The notes under the pieces were generated by a model. That model ran no database searches. It was not told the DNA's origin and saw nothing but the letters and a program-made list of their open reading frames with translations. A stretch of 64,000 nucleotides of DNA from positions 1,612,001-1,676,000 of the forward strand of contig CAWGZV010000002.1 in assembly GCA_963827155.1 (NCBI GenBank), read 5' to 3'. Of the stretch, positions 27,072-36,245 are shown one piece after another (positions within the stretch are counted from its first letter, which is position 1; every line of letters begins with the position of its first letter). The translations under genes and the position numbers were made by a program. The stretch is from UTCFX2 sp963827155. Its GTDB lineage: Bacteria; Chloroflexota; Anaerolineae; Anaerolineales; UBA4823.

Positions 27072-28160
27072 ATGGCCACGATTGAACTCAAACAAGTAGA
27101 AAAAATATTTGGAAATATCCCGGCAGTGTTGCCGATGGATCTCACGATCAAAGATGGCGAATTCGTCTCTCTGCTCGGCCCTTCAGGCTGCGGAAAGACA
27201 ACTACTCTCCGAATGATTTCAGGGTTGGAGACTGTATCCGGCGGTCAAATTTTGCTCAATAATCGCGATGTCACCTTCGCCCATCCTAGCAGTCGTGACA
27301 TCGCCTATGTGTTCCAATTTTACGCCCTCTACCCACACATGACTGTGTGGGATAACGTCGCATTTCCACTCCAGGCCCAAGGTGTGGCTCGACCTGAAAT
27401 CCAGGAACGTGTCCTGGAAGTTACCGATCTGCTCCAGATTTCGCATCTTTCCAGGCTTCGTCCGGGAGCCCTCAGCGGCGGCGACCAACAGCGCGTCGCC
27501 CTGGCCCGCGCCCTCGTCCGAAAGCCAGCCGCCTTCCTGATGGACGAGCCCCTTGGTGCATTGGATGCCGATTTTCGCGAGCAGATGCGCGCCGAAATCA
27601 AACGCCTGCATCTCAGCCAGAACGCCACGACTGTCTACGTGACTCACGATCAGATCGAAGCAATGGCAATGGCAGATCGAATTGTTGTCATGTCCAACGC
27701 TGCCATCCAGCAGATCGGTTCACCAGCGGACGTATACTACAACCCTTCTAATCTTTTCGTCGCGAATTTTATCGGCAGTCCTGGGATGAACCTGGTCAAA
27801 GGCATCTTCTCGGATGGCATGATCGATTTTCCGGGCGGTCACTCCTATAAAGTCCCTCAAGAATGGAATTCGGCACTTTCGAGCCAATTGGGGGAGAAAA
27901 AAGAGGTCATCCTTGGTTTTCGACCTGAATCTGGCAGTCTGGATGTTGAAGGTCATCTCAGTGCAGATGTCTACGAAATCGACATGAATGGGAGTGATTA
28001 CTTACTCTACCTGATGTTGGGTGAAAACGACATCATCCGCATTCGTGTGGATCGCTCGGACAAAACCTTGGTAGGTACATCCGCGAATATCTGCATTGAT
28101 CCAAATTACGTCCGTTTCTTCGATCCAGAGACCGAAAAAGCACTGGTACGGGAGGCCTGA
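27072..28160 (+). CDS. Sugar ABC transporter ATPase (MalK/UgpC type), first copy
   Basis: This 362-residue ATPase starts at the ATG of MATIELKQVEKIFGN, not at the in-frame GTG 39 bases earlier. Walker A GPSGCGKTTTLR, Q-loop FQFYALYPHMTV, signature LSGGDQQRVALARAL (Asp replaces the usual Gln), Walker B AAFLMDEPLGALDADF, H-loop VTHDQIEAMAMA. A C-terminal regulatory OB-like domain (about 240-360) is typical of MalK. It energises the MalF/MalG-like permeases and is paired with a second ATPase two bases downstream. Confidence 0.93.
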   Translation: MATIELKQVEKIFGNIPAVLPMDLTIKDGEFVSLLGPSGCGKTTTLRMISGLETVSGGQILLNNRDVTFAHPSSRDIAYVFQFYALYPHMTVWDNVAFPLQAQGVARPEIQERVLEVTDLLQISHLSRLRPGALSGGDQQRVALARALVRKPAAFLMDEPLGALDADFREQMRAEIKRLHLSQNATTVYVTHDQIEAMAMADRIVVMSNAAIQQIGSPADVYYNPSNLFVANFIGSPGMNLVKGIFSDGMIDFPGGHSYKVPQEWNSALSSQLGEKKEVILGFRPESGSLDVEGHLSADVYEIDMNGSDYLLYLMLGENDIIRIRVDRSDKTLVGTSANICIDPNYVRFFDPETEKALVREA

Positions 28161-28162
28161 TA

Positions 28163-29224
28163 ATGAGCAAAGTAATGTTAGAAAACATCACCAAGCGTTT
28201 TAACCAGGTTACCGCGCTCAAGGATGTGTCTTTTTCGGTTGAAAATGGCGAGTTCTTTGTACTCTTGGGTCCAACTGGTGCAGGAAAAACCACTACTCTT
28301 CGGGTAATATCTGGTTTGGAAAAACAAGATGAGGGACACGTCCAATTTGATGACCAAATCGTGGATGCCGAATCGCCTGCAGACCGGGATACAGCAATCG
28401 TATTCCAGGAATATTCCCTCTATCCTACGATGTCAGTCTATGATAACTTGGCATTTCCGCTTCGGTCCCCGATGCGCAATCTTTCAAAAACCGAGATCGA
28501 TGAGCAAATCAATCGTGTGGCAGAAACCCTGCAGATAACCCACCTGTTAAGGCGGAAAACCGCCCGGCTGTCAGGCGGCGAGATGCAGCGTGTTTCAATT
28601 GGGCGTGCTATCGTTCGCTCTCCCCGTGTTTTCTTAATGGATGAACCTCTCTCCAACCTGGATGCAAAAATGCGTGAATCACTCCGCGTCGAGATTCAGC
28701 ATCTGCAAAAGCAGCAGGGCATTACCACCATCTTTGTTACCCATGACCAGATCGAAGCCCTTACCATGGCCGATAGAATCGGAATTCTCAACAGAGGGAA
28801 TTTGATTCAAATCGGCACTCCCGATGACATCTACGACAGGCCTGCTACTACATTCGTAGCTCAGCTGATCGGCACTCCTCGCATAACCCTGCTTAATGCT
28901 GCACGGCTGGATGGCGATTTCAATCTCGTTGGATCTGATATCAAGCTTCAGATCCCATCTGTGCTCAAAGAAACTCTTTCCCAGGAATTCCAATTCGGTA
29001 TCCGGGCTGAGGATGTAAAACTGGATTCAGAAGGTGTATTCAATGGGGAGATCGTGCTTAAAGAGCCGCTTGGAACAATCACAATTCTGCATATCCAATC
29101 AGGAACCCAGACTTTGGTCTGCACTGTGGGAGGCATGTCTGAGTTTAGAATTGGCGATAATGTCCGCTTTAACCTGAATATCACAAACGCTCATTTCTTT
29201 AACCTTGAAGGAAACAGGGTTTAA
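28163..29224 (+). CDS. Sugar ABC transporter ATPase (MalK/UgpC type), second copy
   Basis: A 353-residue paralogue of the preceding ATPase. Walker A GPTGAGKTTTLRVIS, signature LSGGEMQRVSIGRAIV, Walker B RVFLMDEPLSNLDAKM, H-loop VTHDQIEALTMA, then a C-terminal OB-like domain. Because the operon has two different permeases and two different ATPases, a heterodimeric ATPase is likely. Most maltose-type systems use one shared ATPase. Confidence 0.93.
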   Translation: MSKVMLENITKRFNQVTALKDVSFSVENGEFFVLLGPTGAGKTTTLRVISGLEKQDEGHVQFDDQIVDAESPADRDTAIVFQEYSLYPTMSVYDNLAFPLRSPMRNLSKTEIDEQINRVAETLQITHLLRRKTARLSGGEMQRVSIGRAIVRSPRVFLMDEPLSNLDAKMRESLRVEIQHLQKQQGITTIFVTHDQIEALTMADRIGILNRGNLIQIGTPDDIYDRPATTFVAQLIGTPRITLLNAARLDGDFNLVGSDIKLQIPSVLKETLSQEFQFGIRAEDVKLDSEGVFNGEIVLKEPLGTITILHIQSGTQTLVCTVGGMSEFRIGDNVRFNLNITNAHFFNLEGNRV

Positions 29225-29325
29225 GACGTAAAACCAATAACTTTATCTCGAATTCAGCTGTGCCAAATTAGCATCAAAAAATTAGGAAATACCATCTAAC
29301 ACCGAGTAATAAAAGGAGATGACTT

Positions 29326-30738
29326 ATGGCTAAGGTTGCAATTATCGGCGCAGGCAGCATCGTCTTTTGTAAAACCCTCATCCAGGATATTCTGGCAACC
29401 TCCGGCTTGGAAGGGACCGAGTTTGCGCTTATGGCACCGACCACGGCGCGCACCTCTCAGGTAGAAGAATTTATCCAGCGGGTGATAAAAGACAACCAGC
29501 TTCCGGCAAAAGTGTGGAAAACAACCGACCGGCGCGAAGCTCTAAAAGGAGCTGATTATGTCATTGCTACTTTCCAGGTAGGTGGCGTAAAAGGGTTCGA
29601 GATGGATTATAAAATCCCGTTTAAATATGGGGTTGATCAGTGTATTGGCGACACTCTGGGACCAGGTGGTGTGTTCCGTGCAGTGCGCTCCATCCCGACC
29701 ATGCTTGATTTGTGTCACGATATGGAGCAGCTCTGTCCAAACGCAGTATTGTTGAACTACGTCAATCCAATGGCGATGATTTGCTGGACCATTGGAAAAA
29801 CCAGCATCCCATTCGTCGGACTCTGCCACGGTGTTCAAACCACTTTGGACTTGATCGCCGGATATGTCGATGTTCACAAAGAAGAAATCGATTTCTTGGC
29901 AGCGGGGATCAATCATATGGCTTGGTTCCTAAAAATCGAGCATGCCGGAGTCGATCTTTATCCAAAATTGCGCGAGCAATTCGAATTTCCAGAATACTAC
30001 GTTAATGAAAAAGTGCGTGGTGAAATCTTCAGGCACTTCGGCTATTTCATGACCGAATCAACTGGCCATCTATCTGAATACCTGCCGTATTTCCGAAAAA
30101 ATAAAAAGGCATTAGATCTTTATTGCGACGAGCCGGCCTTTGGTGGTGAAACAGGCGCCTATTACAACTGGTGCAAGAATGTCGCTGAAAAATATGAGAA
30201 CAAAGAAATTCTCAAAGGCGAGCCGACTGCCCTTCCGAAACGGTCTATCGAATACGGCTCTTACATTATCGAAGCCTTGGAGACGGGACGTACATTCAAG
30301 CTCAACGGGAATGTTATCAACGGCGGCATGATTACCAATTTACCAGCAGACTGCTGCGCTGAAGGTCCAATCTATGTCGATCGGACTGGGCTCCACAAGA
30401 CAATCGTCGGCGATCTCCCACCTCAATGCGCTGCCCTCAACCTCACCAATATCAATGTACAGCGGCTCGCAGTCGAAGCCGGCATCAGCGGCGATCCGGA
30501 ACATTTGGTCCACGCTTGCGCCCTCGATCCTCTCACCAGTGCCGTGCTCACATTGAAGGAAATCCGTGAAATGGCGAGCGAAATGCTAGAAGCCGAACGC
30601 CAGTGGATGCCTCAGTTCGAAGGAAAGCAGATCCGTCCTACACCAACTATCAGCATTCCAAAGGATGTTAAGCCAGCGGACGCGCCGATCGATCCAGCCT
30701 TGGCGATCTTCGCCCGCTTCGGTGAGTTGGCAAAGTAG
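29326..30738 (+). CDS. Glycoside hydrolase family 4 (alpha-galactosidase/alpha-glucosidase type)
   Basis: This 470-residue GH4 enzyme cleaves glycosides by an NAD+/metal-dependent redox-elimination mechanism in the cytoplasm. The Rossmann loop IIGAGSIVF, the family motif LLNYVNPMAMICW, the metal ligand Cys in GLCHGVQ and His in GINHMAWFL are all visible. The GLCHG and GINHM spacing fits MelA-type alpha-galactosidases and AglA-type alpha-glucosidases. The precise sugar cannot be called. It lies downstream of the sugar ABC importer and is followed closely by oxidoreductases, suggesting a disaccharide catabolic route. Confidence 0.9.
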   Translation: MAKVAIIGAGSIVFCKTLIQDILATSGLEGTEFALMAPTTARTSQVEEFIQRVIKDNQLPAKVWKTTDRREALKGADYVIATFQVGGVKGFEMDYKIPFKYGVDQCIGDTLGPGGVFRAVRSIPTMLDLCHDMEQLCPNAVLLNYVNPMAMICWTIGKTSIPFVGLCHGVQTTLDLIAGYVDVHKEEIDFLAAGINHMAWFLKIEHAGVDLYPKLREQFEFPEYYVNEKVRGEIFRHFGYFMTESTGHLSEYLPYFRKNKKALDLYCDEPAFGGETGAYYNWCKNVAEKYENKEILKGEPTALPKRSIEYGSYIIEALETGRTFKLNGNVINGGMITNLPADCCAEGPIYVDRTGLHKTIVGDLPPQCAALNLTNINVQRLAVEAGISGDPEHLVHACALDPLTSAVLTLKEIREMASEMLEAERQWMPQFEGKQIRPTPTISIPKDVKPADAPIDPALAIFARFGELAK

Positions 30739-30750
30739 TGGAGGATCAAT

Positions 30751-31860
30751 ATGTCTGATAAGCAGGTCAACGTCGCGATTGTCGGGCTTGGTTTTGGGTC
30801 AGAATTTATCCCAATCTATCAGGCTCACCCGAATGCAAACATGTACGCCATCTGCCAGCGCCGTCCAGAAAAGCTGAATGCCATTGGCGAAGCTTTTAAG
30901 GTTGAAAAACGCTACACTGACTTCAATGAGCTTATTCAAGATCGACATGTGGATGCCGTCCATATCAACTCGCCAATTCATGAACATGCCCGCATGAGCA
31001 TAGCCGCCCTTAAAGCTGGCAAGCACGTCTCATGCACGGTTCCCATGGCGACAAGCGTTGAAGAATGCTGGGAAATCATTAACGCCGCCAAAGAATCTGG
31101 CAAGAAATATATGATGGCAGAGACGGTGATTTACTCCCGTGAATACCTTTATGTCAAAGAGCTTCGGGACACTGGTAAGCTCGGGCGGATCCAGTTCCTG
31201 CGTGCCGCCCACCACCAGGATATGGCTGGCTGGCCTGGATATTGGGAAGGACTGCCGCCGATGCACTATGCCACTCATGTGGTCAGCCCCTGCTTGGCGC
31301 TCGCCGAGAAAATGGCAGAATATGTCTCATGCTTCGGGTCAGGGCATATTCAACCGGAGCTGATCACCAAATACGGTTCACCTTTTGCCGTCGAAACTTG
31401 CCACATTAAGTTGAAGAATTCTGATCTTTCTGCAGAAGTTAGCCGTTCCCTCTTCAACACTGCTCGCCAATATATCGAGTCATTTGACTGCTTTGGTTCG
31501 AAGGCAAGTTTTGAATGGCAGCTCATCTCAACTGAAGAGCCAGTGGTCCACCTTGGCGGAGAAGATGTGACTCATGTCACAATCCCAGATTACGCCCACT
31601 ACCTTCCTGAACCGATCCGCAAATTTACCACCAAAGGGGTCTACGATATGGAAGAGAATAAACATCTCTCTTTCATCCAGGGCTCAGGACATGGTGGGTC
31701 ACACCCTCATCTGGCAAATGAATTCATAATGAGCATTGTAGAAGATCGCGATCCCTTCCCGAATGTTTTCCAGTCTGCAAATTGGACCACGGTAGGGATT
31801 CTTGCGCACGAATCAGCCATGCGTGGTGGGCAGGTCATCTGCCTGCCGGACTATCGATAA
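30751..31860 (+). CDS. Gfo/Idh/MocA-family protein lacking the EKP lysine
   Basis: A 369-residue oxidoreductase fold: N-terminal NAD(P)-binding domain (VAIVGLGFGSEFIPIYQAHP) and C-terminal alpha/beta domain. In most relatives the catalytic Lys is in an EKP motif. Here the equivalent segment reads VSCTVPMATSVEECWEII, with no Lys. It may use another residue or have a different role. It sits 12 bases after the GH4 gene with a GGAGG site, in a four-gene run with an isomerase and a second Gfo/Idh protein. Confidence 0.85.
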   Translation: MSDKQVNVAIVGLGFGSEFIPIYQAHPNANMYAICQRRPEKLNAIGEAFKVEKRYTDFNELIQDRHVDAVHINSPIHEHARMSIAALKAGKHVSCTVPMATSVEECWEIINAAKESGKKYMMAETVIYSREYLYVKELRDTGKLGRIQFLRAAHHQDMAGWPGYWEGLPPMHYATHVVSPCLALAEKMAEYVSCFGSGHIQPELITKYGSPFAVETCHIKLKNSDLSAEVSRSLFNTARQYIESFDCFGSKASFEWQLISTEEPVVHLGGEDVTHVTIPDYAHYLPEPIRKFTTKGVYDMEENKHLSFIQGSGHGGSHPHLANEFIMSIVEDRDPFPNVFQSANWTTVGILAHESAMRGGQVICLPDYR

Positions 31861-31886
31861 AAATAAATTGATATGGAGGATTTAAT

Positions 31887-32888
31887 ATGGCTCGTCCTGT
31901 AACACTTTTCACCGGTCAATGGGCAGATCTCACTCTTGAAGATGTTGCCAAGAAAGCCAGCGCTTGGGGCTTCGATGGCCTCGAGCTGGCATGTTGGGGT
32001 GACCACTTTGAGGTGGATCGTGCCCTGGCTGAACCCAACTATATCAAGAACCGTTGGGATATCTTGAATAAGTATGGCTTGAAATGCTTTGCGATCAGCA
32101 CCCACCTGGTCGGTCAATGCGTCTGCGATCCGATCGACGAACGCCATAAGAATATTCTGCCATCCCGGTTATGGGGCGATGGCAAGCCCGAAGGCGTACA
32201 CCAGCGCGCCGCCAAAGAAGTTATGGACACCGCCCGAGCGGCTGCAAAATTCGGGGTGAAAGTTGTCAATGGTTTCACCGGCTCTTCGATCTGGCACCTC
32301 CTCGCAGGATTTCCGCCGGTTGTTCCTGGAATGATTGAAGCTGGTTACAAAGAATTCGCCGATCGCTGGAACCCGATCCTCGATGTATTCGATGAAGTTG
32401 GCGTCAAATTTGCCTTGGAAGTCCATCCATCTGAGATCGCATTTGATTTCTGGACGACCAAAGCCACTCTGGATGCGATCGATCATCGCCCGGCTTTTGG
32501 GATCAATTTCGATCCCAGCCATCTCTACTGGCAGATGATGGATCCAGCGGAATTTGTTTATGAATATGCAAGTCGGATCTATCATATGCATGTTAAAGAA
32601 TCCGTTCGAAATCTGAATGGGCGGAACGGCATCATTTCTTCACTCCTGAACTTCGGCGATAATCACCGGGGTTGGGACTTCGTCTCGCCAGGGCGCGGCG
32701 GGGTGCCTTTCGAGCGCATTTTCCGAGCTCTCAACACGGTTGGATATGAAGGCCCACTCTCGATAGAATGGGAAGACAACAATATGAACCGTGATCAAGG
32801 CGCGCCTGAAGCCCTCAATTTAGTGCGCAGTCTGGATCTCACACCATCCAACGTTGCATTCGATGCTGCATTCTCCTCCAAGAAATAA
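31887..32888 (+). CDS. Sugar phosphate isomerase/epimerase-type TIM barrel (AP-endonuclease 2 family)
   Basis: A 333-residue barrel of the xylose-isomerase-like family. Metal ligands are visible: Glu in FALEVHPSEIAFDF, Asp/His in GINFDPSHLYWQMM, His in YHMHVKESVR and Glu in LSIEWEDNN. These enzymes isomerise, epimerise or dehydrate keto sugars. It lies between two Gfo/Idh oxidoreductases, a neighbourhood typical of 3-keto-sugar or inositol-like pathways. Confidence 0.9.
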   Translation: MARPVTLFTGQWADLTLEDVAKKASAWGFDGLELACWGDHFEVDRALAEPNYIKNRWDILNKYGLKCFAISTHLVGQCVCDPIDERHKNILPSRLWGDGKPEGVHQRAAKEVMDTARAAAKFGVKVVNGFTGSSIWHLLAGFPPVVPGMIEAGYKEFADRWNPILDVFDEVGVKFALEVHPSEIAFDFWTTKATLDAIDHRPAFGINFDPSHLYWQMMDPAEFVYEYASRIYHMHVKESVRNLNGRNGIISSLLNFGDNHRGWDFVSPGRGGVPFERIFRALNTVGYEGPLSIEWEDNNMNRDQGAPEALNLVRSLDLTPSNVAFDAAFSSKK

Positions 32889-32902
32889 CACGAGAGGCTA
32901 TT

Positions 32903-34111
32903 ATGGCTGAAGAAACCAAGCAATCTTTTACTGAAATGGCTGGCCCTAAAGCCAGTGGTGATGTGAAGGAAATCGGGATTGGAATGTTGGGTTACGCGTT
33001 CATGGGCAAAGCCCATTCTAATGCCTACAAGAAAATTCCTTATATGATGTACCCACCGCCGGCTGTTCCACGTTTAGTTGGAGTGTGTGGATTAGGTCAG
33101 GAGAACGTCGAAGAAGCTGCAAAGCGTTATGGATTCGAAACAGCTTGCACCGATTGGCGTGAATTCCTGGATACTGCAGGCGATCAATTTCAAATTTTCG
33201 ACAACTGCGGGCCAAATAATGTCCATGCAGAGCCATCATTAGTTGCTGCGCAGTATGGAAAGCATGTGGTCTGCGAAAAACCCCTCGCCAGGACTGCTGA
33301 AGAGGCAAAAGCCACCCTGGATGTTGTTATGAAAGCCGGTGTCAAGAACATGGTTGGCTTCAATTACCGGTTTGTTCCTGCCATCAGACAGATCAAGAAA
33401 TTGATTGATGCTGGATTGCTAGGACAAATCTATCACTATCGGGCAGTCTACCTCCAGGAATGGATCATGCCTCACTACAACACCCCGATGATTTGGCGCC
33501 TGGATAAGAAAATCGCCGGGAGCGGCGCCCTGGGAGATCTCGGAGCGCACATTATTGATCTTGGCCGCTATCTGGTTGGTGAGATGAAAAGCGTCAGCGC
33601 ACTTGCCCGTACCTTCATTAAGGAGCGTCCCAGCGGTGATGGAAAGGGCATGGTAAACGTCGATGTTGACGATGCCTTTGTGGCTGCCGTTGAATTCGAG
33701 AACGGAGCGATCGGTTCGATCGAGTCAACCCGTTTCGCTGCTGGTCGGAAGAATTACAACTGCTTTGAGATTAATGGGGAAAAAGGCTCCATCGTCTTTA
33801 ATCTTGAGCGGATGAATGAAATGCAAGTGTTCTGGATCGACGACCAACCCAAGACAACCCAGGGCTTCCATGATGTGATTGTCACCGAAGGCGATCATCC
33901 TTGGATCCAAAACTGGTGGCCGCATGGGCACATTATCGGCTGGGAGCACACCTTTGTGCACGAACTCACCCACTTCATCGATTGTGTGGTAAATAATAAA
34001 GAGGTCGGACCTATCGGCGCTACATTTGAGGACGGTTACCGCACCGCAGTGATCTGCGATGCGATCCTCGAATCAGCTGAAAAACGGAAGATCGTGGACC
34101 TCATGTATTAA
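32903..34111 (+). CDS. Gfo/Idh/MocA-family oxidoreductase
   Basis: A 402-residue NAD(P)-dependent sugar oxidoreductase. Rossmann start IGIGMLGYAFMGKAHSNAYK, canonical EKP motif with the catalytic Lys in VVCEKPLARTAEEAK, then LGDLGAHIIDLGRYL in the C-terminal domain, typical of inositol- or glucose-type dehydrogenases. It is the last gene of the sugar operon and is followed by a terminator-like hairpin. Confidence 0.92.
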   Translation: MAEETKQSFTEMAGPKASGDVKEIGIGMLGYAFMGKAHSNAYKKIPYMMYPPPAVPRLVGVCGLGQENVEEAAKRYGFETACTDWREFLDTAGDQFQIFDNCGPNNVHAEPSLVAAQYGKHVVCEKPLARTAEEAKATLDVVMKAGVKNMVGFNYRFVPAIRQIKKLIDAGLLGQIYHYRAVYLQEWIMPHYNTPMIWRLDKKIAGSGALGDLGAHIIDLGRYLVGEMKSVSALARTFIKERPSGDGKGMVNVDVDDAFVAAVEFENGAIGSIESTRFAAGRKNYNCFEINGEKGSIVFNLERMNEMQVFWIDDQPKTTQGFHDVIVTEGDHPWIQNWWPHGHIIGWEHTFVHELTHFIDCVVNNKEVGPIGATFEDGYRTAVICDAILESAEKRKIVDLMY

Positions 34112-34121
34112 CATAATCCAA

Positions 34122-34147
34122 GGAGGGGTGGATTTCTCTACCCCTCC
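34122..34147 (+). terminator. Hairpin after the sugar operon
   Basis: GGAGGGGT and ACCCCTCC form a perfect 8-bp GC-rich stem with a 10-base loop, 10 bases after the last operon gene. There is no clear T-run, so it may be a rho-dependent or stability element. Confidence 0.6.
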
Positions 34148-34218
34148 TCCGAATTCTTCGCTAACGATTGCGATTTGTAGAGTAGTTGGTAGTATTAATT
34201 GAATTACGGAGAACAATA

Positions 34219-34632
34219 GTGAAAAGACGCCTTCAACCCCCCATCAGGCTGCTGGTAGTTGCTGCTGTTTTATTCATCTTGGGCTTAATTGCCCTACCAT
34301 TAACCCAAGATCCGACTGGAAAAGTTACTGCCATGACTGTATTAATCACTGGCATCCCCTTCCTATTGGTTTTTGTCGCCATCCTCCTCACTTACATAGC
34401 ATTGATTATTACGGTTTCTCGATATTATAGTGGCAGGGTGGCTGAGAAGCGTTTCCTGAGAATATTCTTTGCTTGCATGGGGGGGATTGTCATTGGCATA
34501 CTTTTCATGTTTCAGTCATTTGCAAAAGTGCTTTTTCCAGTTGGCTTTCTTATCCTTCTTTTCTCACTCCTCACATTCATCCTTGTAAGTCATATTACCC
34601 CTCGAAAAGAAATGGTGGAGGCTAAGGAGTAA
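34219..34632 (+). CDS. Small integral membrane protein, unknown
   Basis: A 137-residue protein from a GTG start at 34219 preceded by ACGGAGA. It contains four hydrophobic helices (LLVVAAVLFILGLIALPL, ITGIPFLLVFVAILLTYIAL, IFFACMGGIVIGILFMFQSF, VLFPVGFLILLFSLLTFILV). Charged residues at the ends suggest a small four-helix membrane protein. I do not recognise the family. Confidence 0.6.
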   Translation: MKRRLQPPIRLLVVAAVLFILGLIALPLTQDPTGKVTAMTVLITGIPFLLVFVAILLTYIALIITVSRYYSGRVAEKRFLRIFFACMGGIVIGILFMFQSFAKVLFPVGFLILLFSLLTFILVSHITPRKEMVEAKE

Positions 34633-34657
34633 AGTTGAGTTTAGACTGGGAGGTCGC

Positions 34658-35026
34658 TCACAGATAGCCTTCGTCCCTGAATCGCTGAATTCCTTTGTTC
34701 GTCAGGTCTTGCAGCTCTATCAGCAGGTCCACTTCTATCTTCTTGAAATTGAAACAGCTTTTTCCTTGCATGCGCTTCTTGAGTTGAGGGGAGACTGTTC
34801 CGAGAAGTTCAGGGAACATATACACCGGCATCAAGTAGTAGCTCACATAATTCTTTCGAATGGTTACTCCCCCCAGGTTTATCTCCCGGCGGTAAAGTTC
34901 TGAATACCCTCCATTGATGATGTAATTCGAAGGATCATCCACCTGAATTTTGGCATTGGGCAAAGCAGGGAGAAATAAAGTCTTCAATCGCTCAAATATA
35001 AGAACGAAGTTTGGTTGATCAACCAT
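34658..35026 (-). CDS. DUF1801-like conserved hypothetical protein
   Basis: This 122-residue protein contains RKNYVSYYLMPVYMFPELLG and KKRMQGKSCFNFKKIE, the features of a widespread small protein family (DUF1801-like). It probably has an alpha/beta fold. It is convergent with the membrane protein gene. Function unknown; the frame is intact. Confidence 0.7.
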   Translation of the reverse strand: MVDQPNFVLIFERLKTLFLPALPNAKIQVDDPSNYIINGGYSELYRREINLGGVTIRKNYVSYYLMPVYMFPELLGTVSPQLKKRMQGKSCFNFKKIEVDLLIELQDLTNKGIQRFRDEGYL

Positions 35027-35350
35027 GGTCGCTTTCCTTTTTCATTTTAAATTTGAGACTTCGATCGAGTTCGAATCCTGATCGGGAAGATATCCGATTT
35101 ATTTTATCCGATTAATTCCAATAGGGTGATGTAAGAATATGATTCCTTAATCGCTTGATGCAAGATTTTTCTCTTATGCAAAGCATGATCTTTTATTGAC
35201 TCGCAATAGTCTGGTGAATATAATGAAAAAAAGAATCCAGATCAATGGGTTGAGCCGAGAGAAATCAATCATTTTGATCTTAATAGCGATCCATGATTAT
35301 CGAATGACGCTTGTGAAAAAAAAAGTCCAATTGGAATAAATCCCAGGGAA
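35027..35350. other. Divergent intergenic region, no gene
   Basis: 324 bases between two divergent genes. AT-rich with no recognised regulatory motif. A GTTCGAATCC at 35069-35078 looks like a tRNA T-loop but has no matching arms. Confidence 0.5.
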
Positions 35351-35839
35351 ATGATGACCGCAGAAGAACTAATCAACCACTCATGGGGTTTACAGATCAA
35401 TTCGCTTCAGGATTTGCCCCTCGCCTATCATCAGCGAATGAAGGAGCTTGTCGAAAATCCTGACAAGTTGCCGTATTGTGCAATTTCCCCAACATTTGAA
35501 GGATTTCTTAGACGGAAGAATGAGAAGCTGATATTTTCTGTGAATCAAAAGCTTTTCATCATTGAACGTCAACGCACCAAATTGTCTGAGACCACTTACT
35601 CTTTTGAGAATATCCATTACATTCAGCTCGGTCAAGTACTGCTTAAAGGATGGCTTCTGGTCAGTGGGATAGATCAAGCAGGCGTCTTGGTCTCTAACAA
35701 TCTTCCATTCAACTCTGTAACAACCGCTTATTTTCAACCATTTGTAGATATGTTGAGGGGGAAACCGGCGAATATTGACTTCGTCCGTTTGAAAGAAGAA
35801 CAGGATAAATTTAACCGAACTCCTGACAGTGAATTTTAA
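35351..35839 (+). CDS. Conserved hypothetical protein, N-terminal part (frameshifted)
   Basis: This is the first part of a protein of about 298 residues (35351-36245) with an extended beta-rich pattern (SPTFEGFLRRKNEKLIF, NQKLFIIERQRTKL, IQLGQVLLKGWLLVS). It ends at a stop caused by one extra T in 35834-35837. Skipping it joins DSEFKYMNFGRRSV to the next frame. I do not recognise its function; the layout could be a PH-like domain. Confidence 0.6.
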   Translation: MMTAEELINHSWGLQINSLQDLPLAYHQRMKELVENPDKLPYCAISPTFEGFLRRKNEKLIFSVNQKLFIIERQRTKLSETTYSFENIHYIQLGQVLLKGWLLVSGIDQAGVLVSNNLPFNSVTTAYFQPFVDMLRGKPANIDFVRLKEEQDKFNRTPDSEF

Positions 35840-36245
35840 GTATATGAATTTCGGCAGGCGGAGCGTCATCTCCGGCGATCTGGTGATTGGATTCGTTTTC
35901 CAGCAGGAAACAAACGAACCCTATTTTCATATATTCAACCAGACCTTCCTACGAAAGAAACGCAGTTTTGCTCATCTTCTGATCCTGACAGATCGCGGGT
36001 TAATCACGGTGAGTGATGATCCGAAGAGCGGACAGATGACTGAATTTAGTCCATATGGCGGTATTTGGACCTATTTACCCCTTCGCAATCTAATGGGTTA
36101 CAAAATTAACCAGAATTGCTCAGGGTCTATCAACTTGATCCTCGAGCTGCCGGATTTTAACTTTCTCGAATTAGGCTTCGAATCATCCAAGCGCCAGCAG
36201 CTCGAGGCATTGTTAGGTCAGGTTAATGTCCGCTTCCTGGGGTAA
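35829..36245 (+). CDS. Conserved hypothetical protein, C-terminal part
   Basis: This is the second part of the same protein, with FGRRSVISGDLVIGFVFQQE and LLILTDRGLITVSDDPKS resembling the strands of the first part, so an internal duplication is possible. It ends inside the 3' end of the convergent nitrite reductase gene (overlap 36223-36245). Function unknown. Confidence 0.6.
   Translation: MNFKYMNFGRRSVISGDLVIGFVFQQETNEPYFHIFNQTFLRKKRSFAHLLILTDRGLITVSDDPKSGQMTEFSPYGGIWTYLPLRNLMGYKINQNCSGSINLILELPDFNFLELGFESSKRQQLEALLGQVNVRFLG

Noticed and set aside
35069..35078. GTTCGAATCC resembling a tRNA T-loop
   Set aside because: Flanking bases do not pair into the T-arm and no acceptor or anticodon arms are present.
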